Origin: Phaeosaccion multiseriatum
Lineage: Eukaryota > Ochrophyta, other classes
Length of the DNA: 64,000 bases
Direction of reading: 5' to 3'
Assembly (NCBI GenBank): GCA_965112735.1
Contig: OZ218956.1
Location: 3,100,001 to 3,164,000, forward strand
Part shown: piece after piece, positions 1 through 11,767 of the stretch
How the letters are laid out: each line of letters opens with the position of its first letter
Position numbering within the stretch: position 1 is the stretch's first letter
Translations under genes and position numbers: made by a program
Notes under the pieces: generated by a model
Seen by the model: only the letters and a program-made list of their open reading frames with translations
What the model was told of the DNA's origin: nothing
Database searches by the model: none

Positions 1-115
1 CTTTTCACCCTTTCCCTTCCCCTTCCTTCTCTGATGAGGAAGGAACCAGAGAGTTGGCACATGCGCAAGAGAGGCCACAGCAGGCGGGGAGCAGCCGAGC
101 CACTTGATGACTGAC

Positions 116-441
116 CTGGTCGACCCGTTGCAGTAGCTCATCGACCGTATCCGGACTATCCTGTAATAGGCTGGCCAAGCCTGCCAAGCTGCGAGGGAGG
201 GAAGGGGGACGGAGGGAGACCAAGACGAGAGGACGATCAGAGAGCCTGAACTACGCAAACATCGACATAGATAGATAGACAGAGATGGATGCACAGAGAG
301 AGAGAGGTGGAGAGAGAGGCAGGGGGGAACAACTGTGCACCTGTCCTCAGTGTCCTGCGGCGGCAGTCTCCTCATCAGATTGAGAGCGGCGGACAGGGAA
401 GACGACGCGCCATTGTCGCCCACCGCGGCCAAGGAAGACAT
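116..441 (-). CDS. CAPZB: F-actin-capping protein subunit beta, 5' exons only
   Basis: Two N-terminal exons of a gene that continues off the left edge. Exon 1 (441 to 341) starts at an ATG and ends in a GTGCAC donor in phase 2. Exon 2 (188 to 116) follows a pyrimidine-rich acceptor ending CGCAG and closes at a GTCAGT donor in phase 0. Together they read about 58 residues, including NLMRRLPPQDTED and then a helix ending DELLQRVDQ. This closely resembles the start of CapZ beta (LMRRLPP followed by a short linker and a VDQPL-type helix). CapZ alpha/beta heterodimers cap actin filament barbed ends in the cytosol. Seen: exon structure and the LMRRLPPQ motif. Known: that motif is characteristic of CapZ beta. 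Only the N-terminus is available, so the assignment rests on a short but distinctive match. The gene is head-to-head with the coiled-coil gene starting at 619. Confidence 0.75.
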
Positions 442-618
442 GTCTTCACCACCACTACAAGTTGGACCAGTTGAGCGTAAGGAGGGGGGATTTTTTCAGC
501 TAAGGTTTAGACTTTAGCCCTTGGAGCACCAACATGTTACCTTAGCGGCATCGCACACAGGAGGGAACAAACGAACAAACATCAAAAGCAGCTGATCGGA
601 AGACAAATCCGGCCCAGG
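442..618. promoter_or_regulatory. Divergent promoter region, capping protein beta / coiled-coil gene
   Basis: Only 177 bases separate the two outward-facing start codons, so both promoters and both 5' UTRs must overlap here. I see no TATA box. The inference rests on gene orientation alone. Confidence 0.45.
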
Positions 619-3019
619 ATGGACGGGTGGGACGAAGCAAGCCTGGGGAGCGTCAGTAGTGGTGGGGGAAGCGGTGGCATCGTGGCGCCTCCACCACCTC
701 CTCCCACAGGAGGAGGTTACTATGCCCAACGCCCGACAGAGGGGGAGGAGGGGGAGGAGCAAGAACAGAGCCAAACACAACACCCCTCCTACCAGCAGCC
801 CGCCCACTACATGAGCTCTCCAGTGGGAAGGACGCCTGCAGGCGAGTATGACGAGGGAGACCGCCCCATCCCCCCCATGACGGACCCCGGAGCGTATCGA
901 GGGCCGGCTGCAGCAGTTTTCACGCCCCCCAGAGCGGGGGGAGGGGAAGACCGAGCGGGGGAGCGGTTGAGCTCTGTGATTCAGCAGCGCCAGTCGGAAC
1001 TCGACGACGTCCGAGCGAGCCCTCTGCTGGCGTTCAAGAACCAGGTGGGGCAGAGCAGAAGCGCCACGCAATCGGCCTCCAAGATGCTGGAGAGGGCGAA
1101 TCGCGCGCTCGGCGCCGACAGGAGTAGGCAAAGGTGAGAAGAAGAGATAGAAGGAGGAAGAGAGAAGCCATCATGCATCGAGGACAATCACTTCATCATC
1201 TCACTTTCTCCAAGGGAATGAAAGTACTGGATGCCATTCCCCGTCTCTCCCTTCTCTTTCGATGCGTAACCCCCCCTTTCCTCTTCTTTGACCTTTACTC
1301 CACCGTTCCCGCTACTCCCCCCTTCCATCAACCCGACAACCCATCCACGAACCCGCTCAGGCTCTCGAGTCACACCCCCCCCCGCAGAGTGACCCAGGCT
1401 GCCACTGTCGATGCCGCCCGCCAACGCTGGGGTGAGGAGAGTGGCCAGCAGAAGCAGCAGCAGCAGGAGCAGCAACACGACCAAGGCGCAGGAACCACCC
1501 CTACACCCCGAGTGGACAAGCTCCGAGGTTAGACTGTCGGGTGGCGGCGGCGAAAGAGGCGGTGTAGAGCAGGATAGCGCCGCCCTACTCAGTGTCAGTT
1601 ACCAGCCTCACTCTTAACCCCTCCTCTTTCCCTTCCTTGTCTTTCCATCGTTTCCCTTCCCCTCCTCTCAGAATCACCAATGGGCATATACTCTCCCCAA
1701 ACAACAATGACATACTCCCCTCCTCCTTCTCCTCGAGGCCCTGCAGGGCCTGCTGAAGGTCCCGGGGGCGAGGGACGAAGAGTCCCCCCGGGGGATGGAG
1801 CTCCCCCCAGGGGGGAGGACGACGGCGGCAGCAGTGACATGGCGATGACGGAGCACCAACACGGCCACCACGAGCCCTCGGCTGCTGCGGTGGCTGCTGT
1901 CTCGCTCCCTGTAGTGCCGAGTGTGGGGGTGGAAGAGGAGGTGACGTCCAAAGAAAACGCACGCAACTCCCAAATGTACGTACGGCCACCAGCGCTATCA
2001 GCGCTTGGAATGAATCATGTCGTTGAAATGACTCTTGCTGATTGGTTGATCGATCGATTGATTGACTGAGAAGAAGCGACTTTCTTTCTCTGTGTTTCAG
2101 CAAAACCTTCCTTCCTCCTTCCTTCCTTGCTTCCTTACTTACTTACTCACTTACCTTGGAGGGCTATGATACAGTTATACTCCCTCAACATCAGAATCTG
2201 ATGACATACACCTGATGCACTCCACCCCCCCATACTTCCCTACTTACCTACTTACCCACTTCCCCATCCACCCCAAAGCCTTCTTTCAACATGACCACGT
2301 GCCCTACTCCACCTGACGACTGCCTGCCTGCGTCGTCGTCCCCCCATCTCCTCCTCCTCCTCCTCCTCCTCCTCCTCCTCCTCCTCCTCCTCCTCCTCCT
2401 CCTCCTCCTCCTCCTCTTCCTCCTCCTCCTCCTCCTCTAAATGTGTATACCCACAGTGAGCACATGCAGCAGCAGCTGCAAAGGGTCCAGGAGGAGTTGA
2501 CGGCGGCGCAACAAGAGAGCAACGCCCTCCGTCAGGACTTAATCGCATTTGAGGTGAGACGGAGGGAGGGAGGGAGGGAGGGGGGAAGGGCAGAGGAGGG
2601 CGAAGGTAGAGAGACCTAGAGAAAGGGAGGGCAGATGGTAGAGGGAGGGTAGATAGAGAAGGTGAGGGAGACGGAGAGAGGACAGAGAGAGGGTAGATGG
2701 TGAGAGGGATGGAGCGAGGACAGAGAGAGGGGAGATGGTGAGAGGGAGAGAGATGGTAGACAGATGGCGGGTGGGCAGAGGGGGGTGTAGAGGAGCGATG
2801 GTAGATGGAGGTAGATGGATGCAGAGAAAGCCTGTCTGTCCTCCTACTGCCGCTGCGCCGCGGCGCACGCGGGTGATGGCGCGGAGGTGGAGGGTTAAGA
2901 AGATCCGAAACTGGAACTGACAGCGGCAGCGGTACTTACCCTCTCTCGCTCTCGCCCTTTTTCTCTCTTTTGTAGCTCAGTGGGGATTTTCCATCGAAAC
3001 TCCCTGTTCCCTATTCTGA

Positions 3020-3060
<41 letters not shown>

Positions 3061-3124
3061 TCTCTCTTCTTGCCCCCTGCTCCTGGCCTTGTGTTGGATC
3101 TCTCTCTCCCCCTCTCTCTCTCCT

Positions 3125-3169
<45 letters not shown>

Positions 3170-4097
3170 GTCTGCGCGCACCCGTTGGCAGGAAATGCGC
3201 CGAAGGACAGAGGAGATCGAGTCGCAGCTCTGTCTCGTGCAAGAGGCGAAGAATGAAACTGACGTTCGAGTAAGTTACCTTGTGCCCATGCCCCTCGATA
3301 GCAAAGGACCAGGACGTTCAAGCTGTTTGTGGTGCATTTGTCGATTGATCTCTCCGATCCATCCCATCCCCAGCCCCTTTTGGAGCCTTGAATCATTCCC
3401 GATGTCCTCCACCTCACAGAGCATATGCTTCTACGCTACTACTCCTACTGCTGCTACTGCTGCTTCTTTGTTTTCCCTTTGTCTTTTTGTGTGGCTCCCT
3501 CTCTCCCCTTTGTTTGAACAGAGTGTGGAGCTCTTCGATGAGCTCACAGGCATACGGGGAGAAGCCCAGCGCAGGGAGGAGGAGCTCACGCACGCTAGAG
3601 CAGAAACCCAGCGCATTCATGACAAGAACATGCAGCTGGCCGAGGAGCTACAGGTCAGAGAGAGAGAGAAAGAGAGGAAGGCATTGATACGAACTTGCTG
3701 AAGCGTACGTGTGTGTATGTGTGTGTGTATGTGTGTGTGGTCCCCCCTCTATGTTTGGGTCTCGTCCGCCTTGTCTTGTTCGCACTCTCGCTCGTCCGTG
3801 CCTCTTTCCTACCCCTCTTCTTTCTTATCTTTCCATGTTGGTCGTTCTCTTTCTCTCTCCCTGTGTGTGTGTCTCGTCTTCCCGACGCCACTTTTGTGTA
3901 CACGAACATCCCGACCCACCGTTTGGCTTCCTCTTTGTGTGCGTAATCGAAATGGATAGGCCGCCCATGAGTATGTAGAGCGACTGAGGAGGGAAGCCTC
4001 TTCAGCAGCTGCACAAGGAGGAGAAGGCTTCGACGATGAACGGTCTACGGGGGGCACCCCAAGGGGCGCGGGACCAGCACCATCACTAGTTGGTGAT

Positions 4098-4134
<37 letters not shown>

Positions 4135-4556
4135 GAGAAGTAGTTGGTGATGGTGCAGCGGAGGGTGTCCTGGAGGAGCTGCGTGCCGAAGTGGAAACCG
4201 CGCGAGCAGAGGCGGTTAAAGCCTCCCGAGCGGAAACGACAGCCAAGGAGAACATTGCCATTCTACACACGCAAATGAAGGAGTGGAAGGCCAAGGCACA
4301 GGGGCTCCAGCAGCAGCAGTCAAGTCAGCAGCCACAGCAGCAGCAGCAGCAGCGGCTAACCACAGCAGATAGAGGAGGAAGAGGAGGAGGAGTGGAGGAA
4401 GAAGGAGGGGGCTTACTTGTGGGTGCCCTCTTCGGCTTGTTGCGCCTTGTGATGAAGGCGGTGGGGCTCTCGGGGCTTATTTTGTTGGGGCTGGCGGTGT
4501 TGAGCTCCGATGTACTGCGGCCAAGGACTGTGGACTACTTTCGTCTCACGCACTGA
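619..4556 (+). CDS. Tail-anchored coiled-coil protein (golgin-like architecture)
   Basis: Seven exons close in phase: 619-1133, 1388-1527, 1672-1975, 2457-2553, 3192-3269, 3522-3653, 3972-4556, giving about 616 residues. The first ~320 residues are Pro/Gly/Gln-rich and probably disordered. Residues ~325-560 are heptad-rich helices (for example QQQLQRVQEELTAAQQESN and RREEELTHARAETQR) interrupted by an alanine run. The last ~50 residues hold a hydrophobic stretch (LLVGALFGLLRLVMKAVG then SGLILLGLAVL) followed by about 16 mostly polar residues, the layout of a C-terminal tail anchor. Long coiled coils with a C-terminal anchor are typical of golgins and similar tethers, but no family-specific motif is recognisable, so a Golgi role is only an inference. 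Introns carry (TCC)n at about 2345-2440 and GCCT/CT runs at about 3020-3170. One exon contains a copy of the dispersed TTGGTGATACAG motif (4088). Confidence 0.7.
4088..4102 (+). repeat. Dispersed motif AGTTGGTGATACAGC, coding copy
   Basis: Exact copy in the last exon of the coiled-coil gene, read as V-G-D-T-A and running straight into a (CAG)n alanine tract. A partial copy, AGTTGGTGATGG, follows at 4142. Confidence 0.8.
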
Positions 4557-4757
4557 CTCATTCTCGCTGACACGGCAGAGAGCAAGTAGAGGAGAGAGGG
4601 TGGGTGAGAGAGGGGGACGTGGTCGTGTCTTCGGGTCGGGTGAGAGGGTCCGGTGAGGGTCGGTTGAAGTCATTGCCGTTTCCTTTTGCCATTCCATTTT
4701 TTTCTCTCGGCAGGATGTTCTGTGGTTGCTGTTAGGGAGAGTGTTCGAGGGGGGGTT

Positions 4758-4850
4758 GACATGCTTCTGAGACAGGCCAGCCCAGAAGCAGCAAGCAGGC
4801 CGGCTGGCGCCGGCCAGAAGCAGGAAGCAGGGTCGCCTCAGAAGCATGTC
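4758..4850. mobile_element. Foldback element with GAAGCAG heptamers and CCGGCTGGCGCC core
   Basis: Perfect 14-base terminal inverted repeats, GACATGCTTCTGAG (4758-4771) and CTCAGAAGCATGTC (4837-4850), enclose two heptamer doublets of the GAAGCAG type on either side of GGCCGGCTGGCGCCGGCC. The right end continues AGGGGCCG. There is no coding capacity. It resembles a MITE or foldback unit. A near copy lies 29 kb away at 34175. Confidence 0.7.
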
Positions 4851-4916
4851 AGGGGCCGAATAGCTATTGAAGGCTCAAAAAAAGAACAAGAAAAAAGAAA
4901 CATAATGGAAGGATCG

Positions 4917-5085
4917 CAGGCCAGCCCACAACCAGGAACCAGGCCGGCTGGCGCAGACCAGAAGCAGGAACCAACCTTGGCCCTCATCATTGCCTTATTA
5001 CATGGCTTTCCCCCAGAACCTGGAACCTGCCTGGCCGGCTGGCGCCGGCCAGAAGCAGGAACCAGGGTCGCCTCAGAAGCATGTC
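4917..5085. mobile_element. Degenerate copy of the foldback element
   Basis: Starts with CAGGCCAGCCCA as in the neighbouring element. It has two cores (near 4943 and 5034) and mutated heptamer doublets (GAAGCAG/GAACCAG), and ends in the same CTCAGAAGCATGTC terminus at 5072-5085. The left terminal repeat is missing. With the 4758 element it fills most of the spacer between the coiled-coil and 14-3-3 genes (4557-5272). I see no gene in that spacer. Confidence 0.55.
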
Positions 5086-5272
5086 AGGCTGATAAAGTTC
5101 ACAAGTTCTCAAGCCGAGAAGGAGGAAGGGCGGATGGATGACCAAATTTGGGCGAGCTGAAACTCAAATCCCTGGGGTGGACGACATTTCCCAGGGGACG
5201 CCCCCCTTCCCACAATTAGTCGTTGAGGCCGCCGAGAAACTTCTAAGCGTTACCCCACCCCTTACGTCCACC

Positions 5273-7077
5273 ATGGATCGCTCTTCCCTTGTGTACATGG
5301 CCAAGCTGGCCGAGCAGGCCGAGAGGTGCGTCCGGGGTGAGGAACGAGAAGGAGAGTGCGGGAGGGGATGGGATGAAAAAACCGCTCACTCTCAAGCGTC
5401 TGCATTGCAGAAGGAAGGACGTAAAGGGAGGGGGGGGCTAAAGGGAGAGACTATGCATTAGTGTACTCTTCGTCTTTGCTTCAGCAAGCAGTGGTGCGAA
5501 GAGGTGGTGCGGGGGCGCCCTGGCGCGGCGGGGCCGATTGTTTCAATGTTCCTCCCATTCATTTTTCAGAGAAAAGTCCTCGCCCACTTCCGATGCAGTG
5601 AGGAGAGCACCCCCGAGGCCCTCTACTGATCTCGCCATAGTCTGGTCTTGCCGGCGTTGTGGTCTTCCTCTTTCTCTGCGACTTTTTTTACGCACCCCTC
5701 CGCCTCTCGCTCGAATCTTCTCTGTCTCGCGGTTATCTACTGACTGCCGTGTTGTAGGGTTGTAGTGGGTAGAGACAGGGTTGAGGGGAAAGGGATAGGG
5801 TTGATGGGAAAGGGATAGGGTTGAGGAGAAAGGGGGGTGGTTCCTCTGCTGCCGCGCGCCGTCCTTTCGCTGGAGCTCCATGTGTTTTCCCCCTTCTCCC
5901 CCTTACCCGCCCCCCGCTAATCTTGGCACCTTACCCTTTCTCCCCCATCTACTTGACTTTGATTGAATGAAATAAACAGGTTCGACGAGATGGTCGAGCA
6001 CATGAAGGCCGTCGCCGTGCAGCCCCAGGAGCTGTCGGTGGAGGAGCGCAACCTCCTCTCCGTGGCGTACAAGAATGTCATTGGCGCACGCCGAGCCTCG
6101 TGGAGGGTCATCTCCAGTATTGAGCAGAAGGGAGAGCCCGAGAAGCAGCCCCTCATCCGCGACTACAAGAAGAAGATTGAGATGGAGCTTGAGACCATTT
6201 GCTCGGACATTCTCACCATCATCGAGAGCGAGCTCATCCCCAACTCCACCAGCGACGAGGGCAAGGTGTTCTACTACAAGATGAAGGGAGACTACCACCG
6301 TAAGTGCAGTCAGCCAGTCAGTCAGTCAGAGAGGGACGGGTGGGTGGGGTAGTGGTTCTTTCTCTGGGAGGTTCGTTACACTCACTGCCCAAAGTCACGA
6401 CCCCCATGCTTGCATTGAGAGTACTTTAATTATCTTCACCCATTTCACTTGCCCTGCCCTGCGCCCTCCTCCCCCCTCCCCTTCTCTCTAACTCAGGATA
6501 CCTGGCCGAGTTCCAGGGCGCGGACGGACGCAAGGACAGTGCCGACAAGGCCCTCGAGGCGTACCAGGTATGAGAGGGAGGGAGGGAGGAAGGGGAGAGG
6601 TATGGGGCAGGCATGGGTGGGCGCATTTACAGCGAGGGGCCGAAACACGCACGCTCCCCTCACCCCTCCCCTTTCCTCCCTCCCCTTCATTCTGTTCTCT
6701 CTCTCTCTTGCCTGCCTGCCTGCTTGCTTGCCCCTCCCCCTCCGCTTCTCCAACGCACACACACACACACACAGAACGCCGTCAACGTGGCACACAGCGA
6801 GCTGCCCCCCACGCACCCCATCCGCCTGGGCCTTGCCCTCAACTTCTCGGTGTTCTACTACGAGATCCTCAACTCACCCGACAGGGCTTGCAACCTCGCC
6901 AAGAGCGCTTTCGACGACGCCATTGCCGAGCTGGACACGCTGTCAGAAGAGTCGTACAAGGACTCCACCCTCATTATGCAGCTCCTGAGGGACAACCTCA
7001 CCCTCTGGACCAGCGACCAGGGAGAGGGGGATGAGGGCGCAAACGACCCGGACGGCACCCGAGTCGAGGACCTCTAG
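5273..7077 (+). CDS. 14-3-3 protein
   Basis: Four exons (5273-5325, 5980-6299, 6497-6567, 6775-7077) encode 248 residues, the normal length for 14-3-3. Seen: [11 protein letters not shown] at the N-terminus, signature 1 [11 protein letters not shown], the phosphopeptide-pocket helices around [14 protein letters not shown] and KGDYHRYLAEF, and signature 2 starting [15 protein letters not shown]. The acidic tail ends EDL. The start ATG at 5273 sits in an ACCATGG context. An in-frame ATG at 5138 would add 45 residues, but family members begin close to VYMAKLAEQ, so the shorter form is preferred. 14-3-3 dimers bind phosphoserine/threonine motifs in many clients in the cytosol and nucleus. Introns have the purine-5'/pyrimidine-3' polarity seen elsewhere in this window. 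Confidence 0.97.
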
Positions 7078-7123
7078 AGGGAAAAAAGAGTTGATTTGGT
7101 TTTTTATTGATGTGGGAGTCAAC

Positions 7124-7154
7124 AATAAAATGGGTTGTGTCAAACATCAATAAA
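7124..7154 (+). promoter_or_regulatory. Poly(A) signals of the 14-3-3 gene
   Basis: AATAAA at 7124-7129, and a second AATAAA within ATCAATAAAAAAAG about 23 bases further on, 50-80 bases after the stop codon. Confidence 0.5.
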
Positions 7155-7749
7155 AAAAGGAAAGGGAACCAACCTTTTTTTTTAGGAGGAAAGGTACCTA
7201 GCGTGTAGTGTGTGTGGATGTGGGTGTAAAAAAATTGAAGGAAGCAAAACCCCGAAGAAAAAAAACAAAAAAAAAGCACAGTCACCAAAACTCGTGTTTG
7301 CATTTAGTGTCACAACAATTATGAGAGGGAGCAGAGTGGATGCCTCCGTTGTCTGGACAAATTTCCAATTTCCCCTCAACTCCCCCTACCTGGTGTTGTT
7401 TTTTAGCTGTGTTGTCGTACCTACCTACCTACCTACCTACCTACCTACCCACCTTCCTAACTGCCTGCCTGCCTGCCTGTCTACCTACCCACCCGCCTAC
7501 CTCTTTTAGCCCTCGCACCTGCTCTTTCTCTCTTCTCTGCAGTTTCCTGCCTCTGTGCGCCCACTCTCCGTGTCGGTCGTCCCATCGTTTTCCCCCCCCC
7601 CATCCATTCTGCCCTTGCATATGTATGGAGCTCCGTCCACTCAAGAGCAAGAACGTTGCCTCTCTGCCTGCCTGCCTGCAAAGCCCAAACTTCATCGTCC
7701 TCTTTGTGTAGTATAGGTGGCCCCAGGGACCTAAGCCATTATTAGCGTA

Positions 7750-8013
7750 GTCGACGCTGGCCCGGTAGCACGCTACTGGCGGCCGGCCGGTACCAGGTAG
7801 CACGCCAGTTGACGCCGGCGGTAGCAGGCAGCAGCTAGCTCACGCCGGCGGTGGCAGCTGATGGTTGGCCGGCCGGCCGGTCGGCCGGTAGCAGGTCAAG
7901 GTCGGCTGACGCCGGCGGTAGAAGGTAGCACGCCGGCTAGCGCCGGCAGCAGCAGGTAGCACATTGGCTGACGCCAGCGGTAGCAGGTAGCAGGTACCAC
8001 GTCAGGGGTCGAC
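7750..8013. mobile_element. Heptamer/core repeat element with GTAGCAG heptamers
   Basis: Bounded by GTCGAC at both ends. The right end reads GTCAGGGGTCGAC, like the 33153 element. The interior alternates GTAGCAG-type heptamers (GTAGCAGGTAGCAG at about 7980) with diverged cores such as CCGGCTAGCGCCGGC and GACGCCGGCGG. Terminal inverted repeats are weak. This is the most diverged member of the family. No ORF of note. Confidence 0.5.
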
Positions 8014-8150
8014 AGCAGCACACTGCCTCACTATCTCACTGTCCCTTGATCGAATCAAATCAAAGCAAATCAAACTCCCGCGTTTCACGCCAGTCTTTCA
8101 AACGGCGGTCCCTTGATCATTTGTCTCTTGATCAAATCAATTCACATGTC

Positions 8151-11100
8151 TCACTGCGGTCCCTTGGGCTGGGAGGAGCCCACGAAGCGCTCGCTGTCGT
8201 TGACCAAGAGGTTGATACTCCGCTTAAGATCCCCGTACTTGACATTGGCCATCTTGAGCAAGAGGGCCTGCTCCCCTCCGAGCTTGGTTTGCGTCTCCGT
8301 GTACTTTTGCACCACCTGCAACCTGTCATAAGGTAACGCAAAAGGCAGGTGAGGAGGTCAGGTTAGTCAGGTACTGAAGAAAGAGGGAGACAGAAAGCCG
8401 CAATCATTTACCTCCCTCCCTCTCCACCATCCCTTCCTCCGTCCCTCCGTCCTTCCCTCCCTCCCTGCCTGCCTCTCCACCATCCCTATCCTCCGTCCCT
8501 CCGTCCCTCCGTCCCTCCCTCCCTACCTACCTTGTCTGCCAGCGATTGGCAACACCCCCCGCCAGCACCCTCCCCGTGGTGTCTTCAATAGTGTCGAATC
8601 GCGCCACCGTATGCTTGGCATAGTCGAGCAAGATGTTGAGCATCTGAGTCGTGGACTCTGTCGATGCTTTGGAGTCACTATCCCCACCTGCGAAGAGCCC
8701 GTGTGCGTTCTTCATAACCTCGAAATCGAGCTCCCACATTAGCACCAGCAGCCGCGCGATGACCCAATGGGTGATTGTTTCTTTCTGCTCGTCGGAGGCC
8801 TTCTCGTGCGTCAGTAAGGGGTGGTTGCCCGGGTTATCGCCTTCCTCCTTTTCGCAGAGCGTCATGAATGCTAGTGTGGTATGCATGCCATTGACAATCG
8901 AAATCTTCCTCCTGCAGAAGTAGTGCGCCTCCGCCTCACTGAAGGGCAACCTGACGTTGTCTCCGGTGAAGGGCGGCAGAGCAATGCCCTCAGTAGGGTT
9001 CAGTACCACAATCTCGCCCACATGCGGCTCGGCGCTGGTCTGCACATGCGTCACCTTCTCCTCCGAGAAATCCACCTCCCTGTCCGTGGAGATGCGATCC
9101 ACCATGCAAGTGACCACATTGGCCTTCCCCTGGAGAATCTCCGCCATTTTGTCCACCATTCCGTGGTCATTCTCACAGCAATACACTGACTTTAGCTGGG
9201 CTGGCTCTGCCCCCTCAGGCACAGTGTCCTTGAGCAGAGGCGCAACCACCACCTTCTCCAGCACAGGGCCAAGAGAGGTGGAGATGGTTGTGGCGGCTCC
9301 AATGACCAGCCCCACCAACACAGGGTCAACGGAGAGAACCATGAGCTTCGTGCCTGGCTTGTACAGCTGGTAAGCCTCAGGGAGCTGAGGAAGAGTGTGA
9401 GAAGATCGGAGTGGGGTGGGGTGGGGGGGGGTGGGTGGTTTTGGCAGGTACGGTGTGTAGCATTTAGATACGTTGGGGTTGGGGCGCTGATTGCCTGCTT
9501 GTTGGTTGGGTGCTGTCGCTGTTGTTGTTGTTGAAAAAAAAGATCCTCCCCTCCCCTTCCCTCACCTGCTCTGCACTGGTAATAAGCGTCACGCCCTCCA
9601 GGGCAAGCTCTCCATTGACGCTAAAGTTCACCTTCCCATCCTTGCGCTTCTGAAGCTGCTCATAGTCACCAAAGGGCGCGTCCACGAGACAGAAGGGCGT
9701 GTCTCCACGTGCTATGGCCGGGACCACGAGACTCAAACCCAAGCGCCCCGCACCGAAATGCACATGGAACTTCGACTTTGGACGTCTGTGGGGGGGGGGT
9801 GTGAGTGTGTGAGTGTGTGAGTGTGTGAGTGTAGGTATATGGGGGGTATATGGGCATGTGTGGGGTGTATGGGCATGTGTGTGTGTACGTGTGTGTGTGT
9901 GTTTTGTGGGTTGGGGATAGGTGGCGAGAGGAAGAGGCAGGGGAGGGGAAGGGGGAGGGAGAGAGGACGGGACAGGGAAGGGAGGAAGGGAGGGGAGGGG
10001 GTGAGACAGCCAAGATATGCGAGGCAGGAGAAAGAGGAGAGGAGAGACAGGAGACTGGAGAGATCGAGGAGACAGAAGAGACTCGCTCCCATGGCCACCC
10101 ACTCACTCCTTCTGCTCCCGATGCGCGAGGAGGTACGCCCTCTGACCCACGGGCATGAAGCGGGCGTGCCTCTTGTCCATCATGGCCGTCACCGAAGTGA
10201 CCTGATGCATCATGCACACACATGTCCCACAGCAGGGTCGAATCGAAGGGGGGAGAGAGGGGAGGGGAGGGGAGGGGAAGGACGAGAATGGGGGAGGCTG
10301 TCTCGGGCTATTCAACGATCGGCTATCGCAACACAAATCACCCCTCTCTCCTTCGCTCCCCCACTCCCTCACCTCTCCCGTGGCCCCCGAGGAAGCTCCG
10401 TTACGGAAGCGCAGGTAAGACAGGCGATAGGCTGTAATAGCATTGAACACCTGAGTCAGCGAGTCGGTGAGTGTTTACGTGAGTGAGTGAGCGAGCGAGC
10501 GGGTGGGTGGGTGGTTGAGTTTGTGATGGAATGCGTAAATGAATTGCTGTGGTTGAGTGAGTGAGTGAACGCATGCCGGGGAGGAAGAAAGAGGGGGCCG
10601 AAGACTTTGGCGGAGTCAGATACTCTTGCATGACAGAAGAATAATACAAGGAAGAGTGGCCTAGCCAGCACTGTCCTTCTTGGCACGCTTTCTTGTCTCC
10701 CCAATCCAAGATTACCTCCATATTGGCCGCCTCCTTGCCTCCCATAACGGCGTAGAAAGCTCCATCCTGGGCAATGCTCTCCTCTGCTGCCGGCACGGTA
10801 CTTCCTTGGTCCACCAGGAAGGGGTTTGATGGGCCTGTATTGGGGAGGGAGTGGGGGAGGGGAGGGGTGAAAAGCAGAGTAGTAGGCCCCTTCCTTTCCC
10901 TCTTTCCTCCTTCCCCGCTTCTCTCTATCTCTCATCACCGACACACACGCCATAGCGATGCATACCTGAGGGCTCTCCCTTGGCTCCCCTGGCTGCCCCG
11001 GAGCGGAAGGACTGTGGAGGGACAGGGTAGGAAGAGGGAAGTGAGGACACATTCTGGGCGGTATCTCATCAAGTCAGGTCGCTTCCCGCGGTCCCCTTTC

Positions 11101-11478
11101 AACCACCTCACCCGGTAGTGCTTGCGGAAAAGCACGACTCTGATGATACAGAGGGCGAAGGAGGAGGGTAGGGGGGAGGGGGAGGAAAAGAAAGAGAGGG
11201 GGGAAGAGGAGGAGAAGGTACGCAGTTGAGCAAGATCAAGTGCAATTTGGGAAAAGAGTCATGTAATGCAGCATTTCATTCACCGCCCCCATGCATGAGC
11301 CAAAGCATACGCCGAAGAGGAGGCTGCTTAGCACTTTCTACAAAGGAACAGAGTGAGAGAATGCGGGCAGCAAAAGGAGGGAAGGAAAAATAAGTGCTGC
11401 TGACGTACGATTATCGACGTACCGATCGCCCTCCAGCCACGACCCAACCGCATCCCCAAGCTTCGAAGTGGACGCCAT
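8151..11478 (-). CDS. Mannitol-1-phosphate 5-dehydrogenase with N-terminal extension
   Basis: Exons that close in phase: 11011-10966, 10834-10716, 10450-10373, 10201-10107, 9785-9566, 9384-8531, 8322-8151 (about 527 residues). The Rossmann nucleotide loop FGAGRLG lies in the exon at 9785. The long exon carries CMVDRIS and the catalytic block KISIVNGMHTTLAF, matching the K...N..H motif of the polyol-specific long-chain dehydrogenases. The enzyme would interconvert fructose-6-phosphate and mannitol-1-phosphate with NAD(H), the entry to mannitol storage in brown algae and eustigmatophytes. The 5' part is less certain. An ATG at 11478 (MASTSKLGDAVGSWLEGDR), a hydrophobic stretch LLFGVCFGSCMGAV (about 11310) and VVLFRKHYR (11139-11112) look like an extension with a membrane or targeting segment, but I could not close all phases there. 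No phosphatase domain is fused to it. Confidence 0.85.
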
Positions 11479-11767
11479 GACTGGCGGGTGCCTCTGCGTC
11501 TGTGTCAGAGGGACCGGCTTAACACAAGTGTGCAATGATAACCAAAGTGGGAGCGTTGCTTTCTCTCTCTCTTTCTCGCTTTCCTCTCAGTTCATTCGAG
11601 TACCCTCATTCCCCCCAATTTTTTAATTGGTGTCGGGACTTGTCCCCCTTTTTTCTCTCCTCCCCTTTTTCCCCTTCCTTCTTTTACGCTATCTTCTTCG
11701 CTGCTAGTCTCAGGTTCCCCACAAGCTCTTGCATAAACACCGACACCCCTTAGCAGTCCATACTAGT
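11479..11767. promoter_or_regulatory. Divergent promoter region, mannitol dehydrogenase / SEM1
   Basis: 289 bases between opposed start codons, rich in CTTT/TTCC runs towards SEM1. No specific box recognised. Confidence 0.4.

Larger units (their letters stand above)
7078..8150. other. Convergent spacer, 14-3-3 / mannitol dehydrogenase
   Basis: No gene recognised. Holds the 14-3-3 3' UTR, a CTAC tetranucleotide run (about 7420-7450), CTGC/CTAC runs to 7500, and the GC-rich heptamer element at 7750-8013. Confidence 0.6.

Noticed and set aside
5138-5272. Upstream in-frame extension of 14-3-3
   Set aside because: Would add 45 residues with no family similarity. The ATG at 5273 has the better context and the usual family length.
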